Of a stretch of 40,537 nt of DNA, positions 40,535 to 40,537 are shown piece by piece. Each line of letters begins with the position of its first letter. Within the stretch, counting starts at the first letter, position 1. A program made the translations under genes and the position numbers. The notes beneath the pieces were generated by a model that saw only the letters and a program-made list of their open reading frames with translations, did no database searches and was not told the DNA's origin. Source of the stretch: Moduliflexus sp964602655 (GTDB taxonomy: Bacteria; Moduliflexota; Moduliflexia; Moduliflexales; Moduliflexaceae); the NCBI GenBank assembly GCA_964602655.1, contig CAZRSF010000061.1:1-40537 (forward strand), written 5' to 3'.

Positions 40535-40537
40535 ATT

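Overview
This 40.5 kb stretch looks like the chromosome of a Gram-negative, probably anaerobic heterotrophic bacterium. A TonB-dependent receptor and many secreted or periplasmic binding proteins imply an outer membrane. A BadF-type activase with its dehydratase-like partner, and selenium metabolism, suggest anaerobic life. Base composition is near half G+C by eye. The mix of many solute receptors, homospermidine synthesis and abundant intergenic palindromes resembles candidate phyla such as KSB3/Modulibacteria, but that placement is inference from memory and not shown by any marker gene here.

Layout. 1-2.5 kb (+): the end of a rhamnose/AI-2-type ABC transporter operon (permease, binding protein) closed by a clear terminator. 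2.7-6.3 kb (+): a TerB-like protein, an unusual TIGR04076-uracil-DNA glycosylase fusion, a small relic of a restriction/methyltransferase C-terminus, ClpP and an oxygen-binding-type diiron protein. 6.3-7.5 kb: an AT-richer patch with a PIN toxin-antitoxin pair and a membrane-anchored orphan. 7.7-17.3 kb (-): beta-mannosidase, a rhomboid-like zinc-ribbon protein, and a four-gene set that looks sensory (PhnD-like binding protein, ABC_sub_bind protein, TonB receptor, HAMP-SpoIIE phosphatase). 17.7-21.6 kb: a polyamine locus (PotD, ornithine decarboxylase, homospermidine synthase). 22-26.8 kb (-): membrane-anchored nuclease, DUF1963 and DUF6812-like proteins, and a secreted GH9 glucanase. 27-27.8 kb (+): a second PIN toxin-antitoxin pair with a strong promoter. 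27.9-35 kb (-): a selenium-linked operon (cysteine desulfurase-like protein, DUF3343, YedF, a sugar-binding protein, SelD, a double-cubane/2-hydroxyacyl-CoA dehydratase-like protein and its activase). 35.3-40.5 kb (-): a TRAP uronate-type transporter with KDG kinase and KDPG aldolase.

The most notable points are these. (1) selD contains an in-frame TGA at codon 18, in the place of the catalytic Cys/Sec, followed by a SECIS-like hairpin, so the true gene is 350 residues and a naive caller would truncate it. (2) The selenium cluster is co-directional with a DCCP-like reductase and its ATP-dependent activase. (3) The TonB receptor/binding protein/SpoIIE phosphatase set has the makings of a trans-envelope signalling system. 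(4) Uracil-DNA glycosylase is fused to a TIGR04076 domain. (5) Almost every intergenic gap holds one or more large palindromes drawn from several recurring families. In two families each arm is itself a small palindrome.

Several genes start downstream of the longest open frame, because long frames run into upstream palindromes or lack a ribosome binding site. Those choices are explained entry by entry. All functions are assigned by reading motifs and recalled family resemblance; no database search was run.
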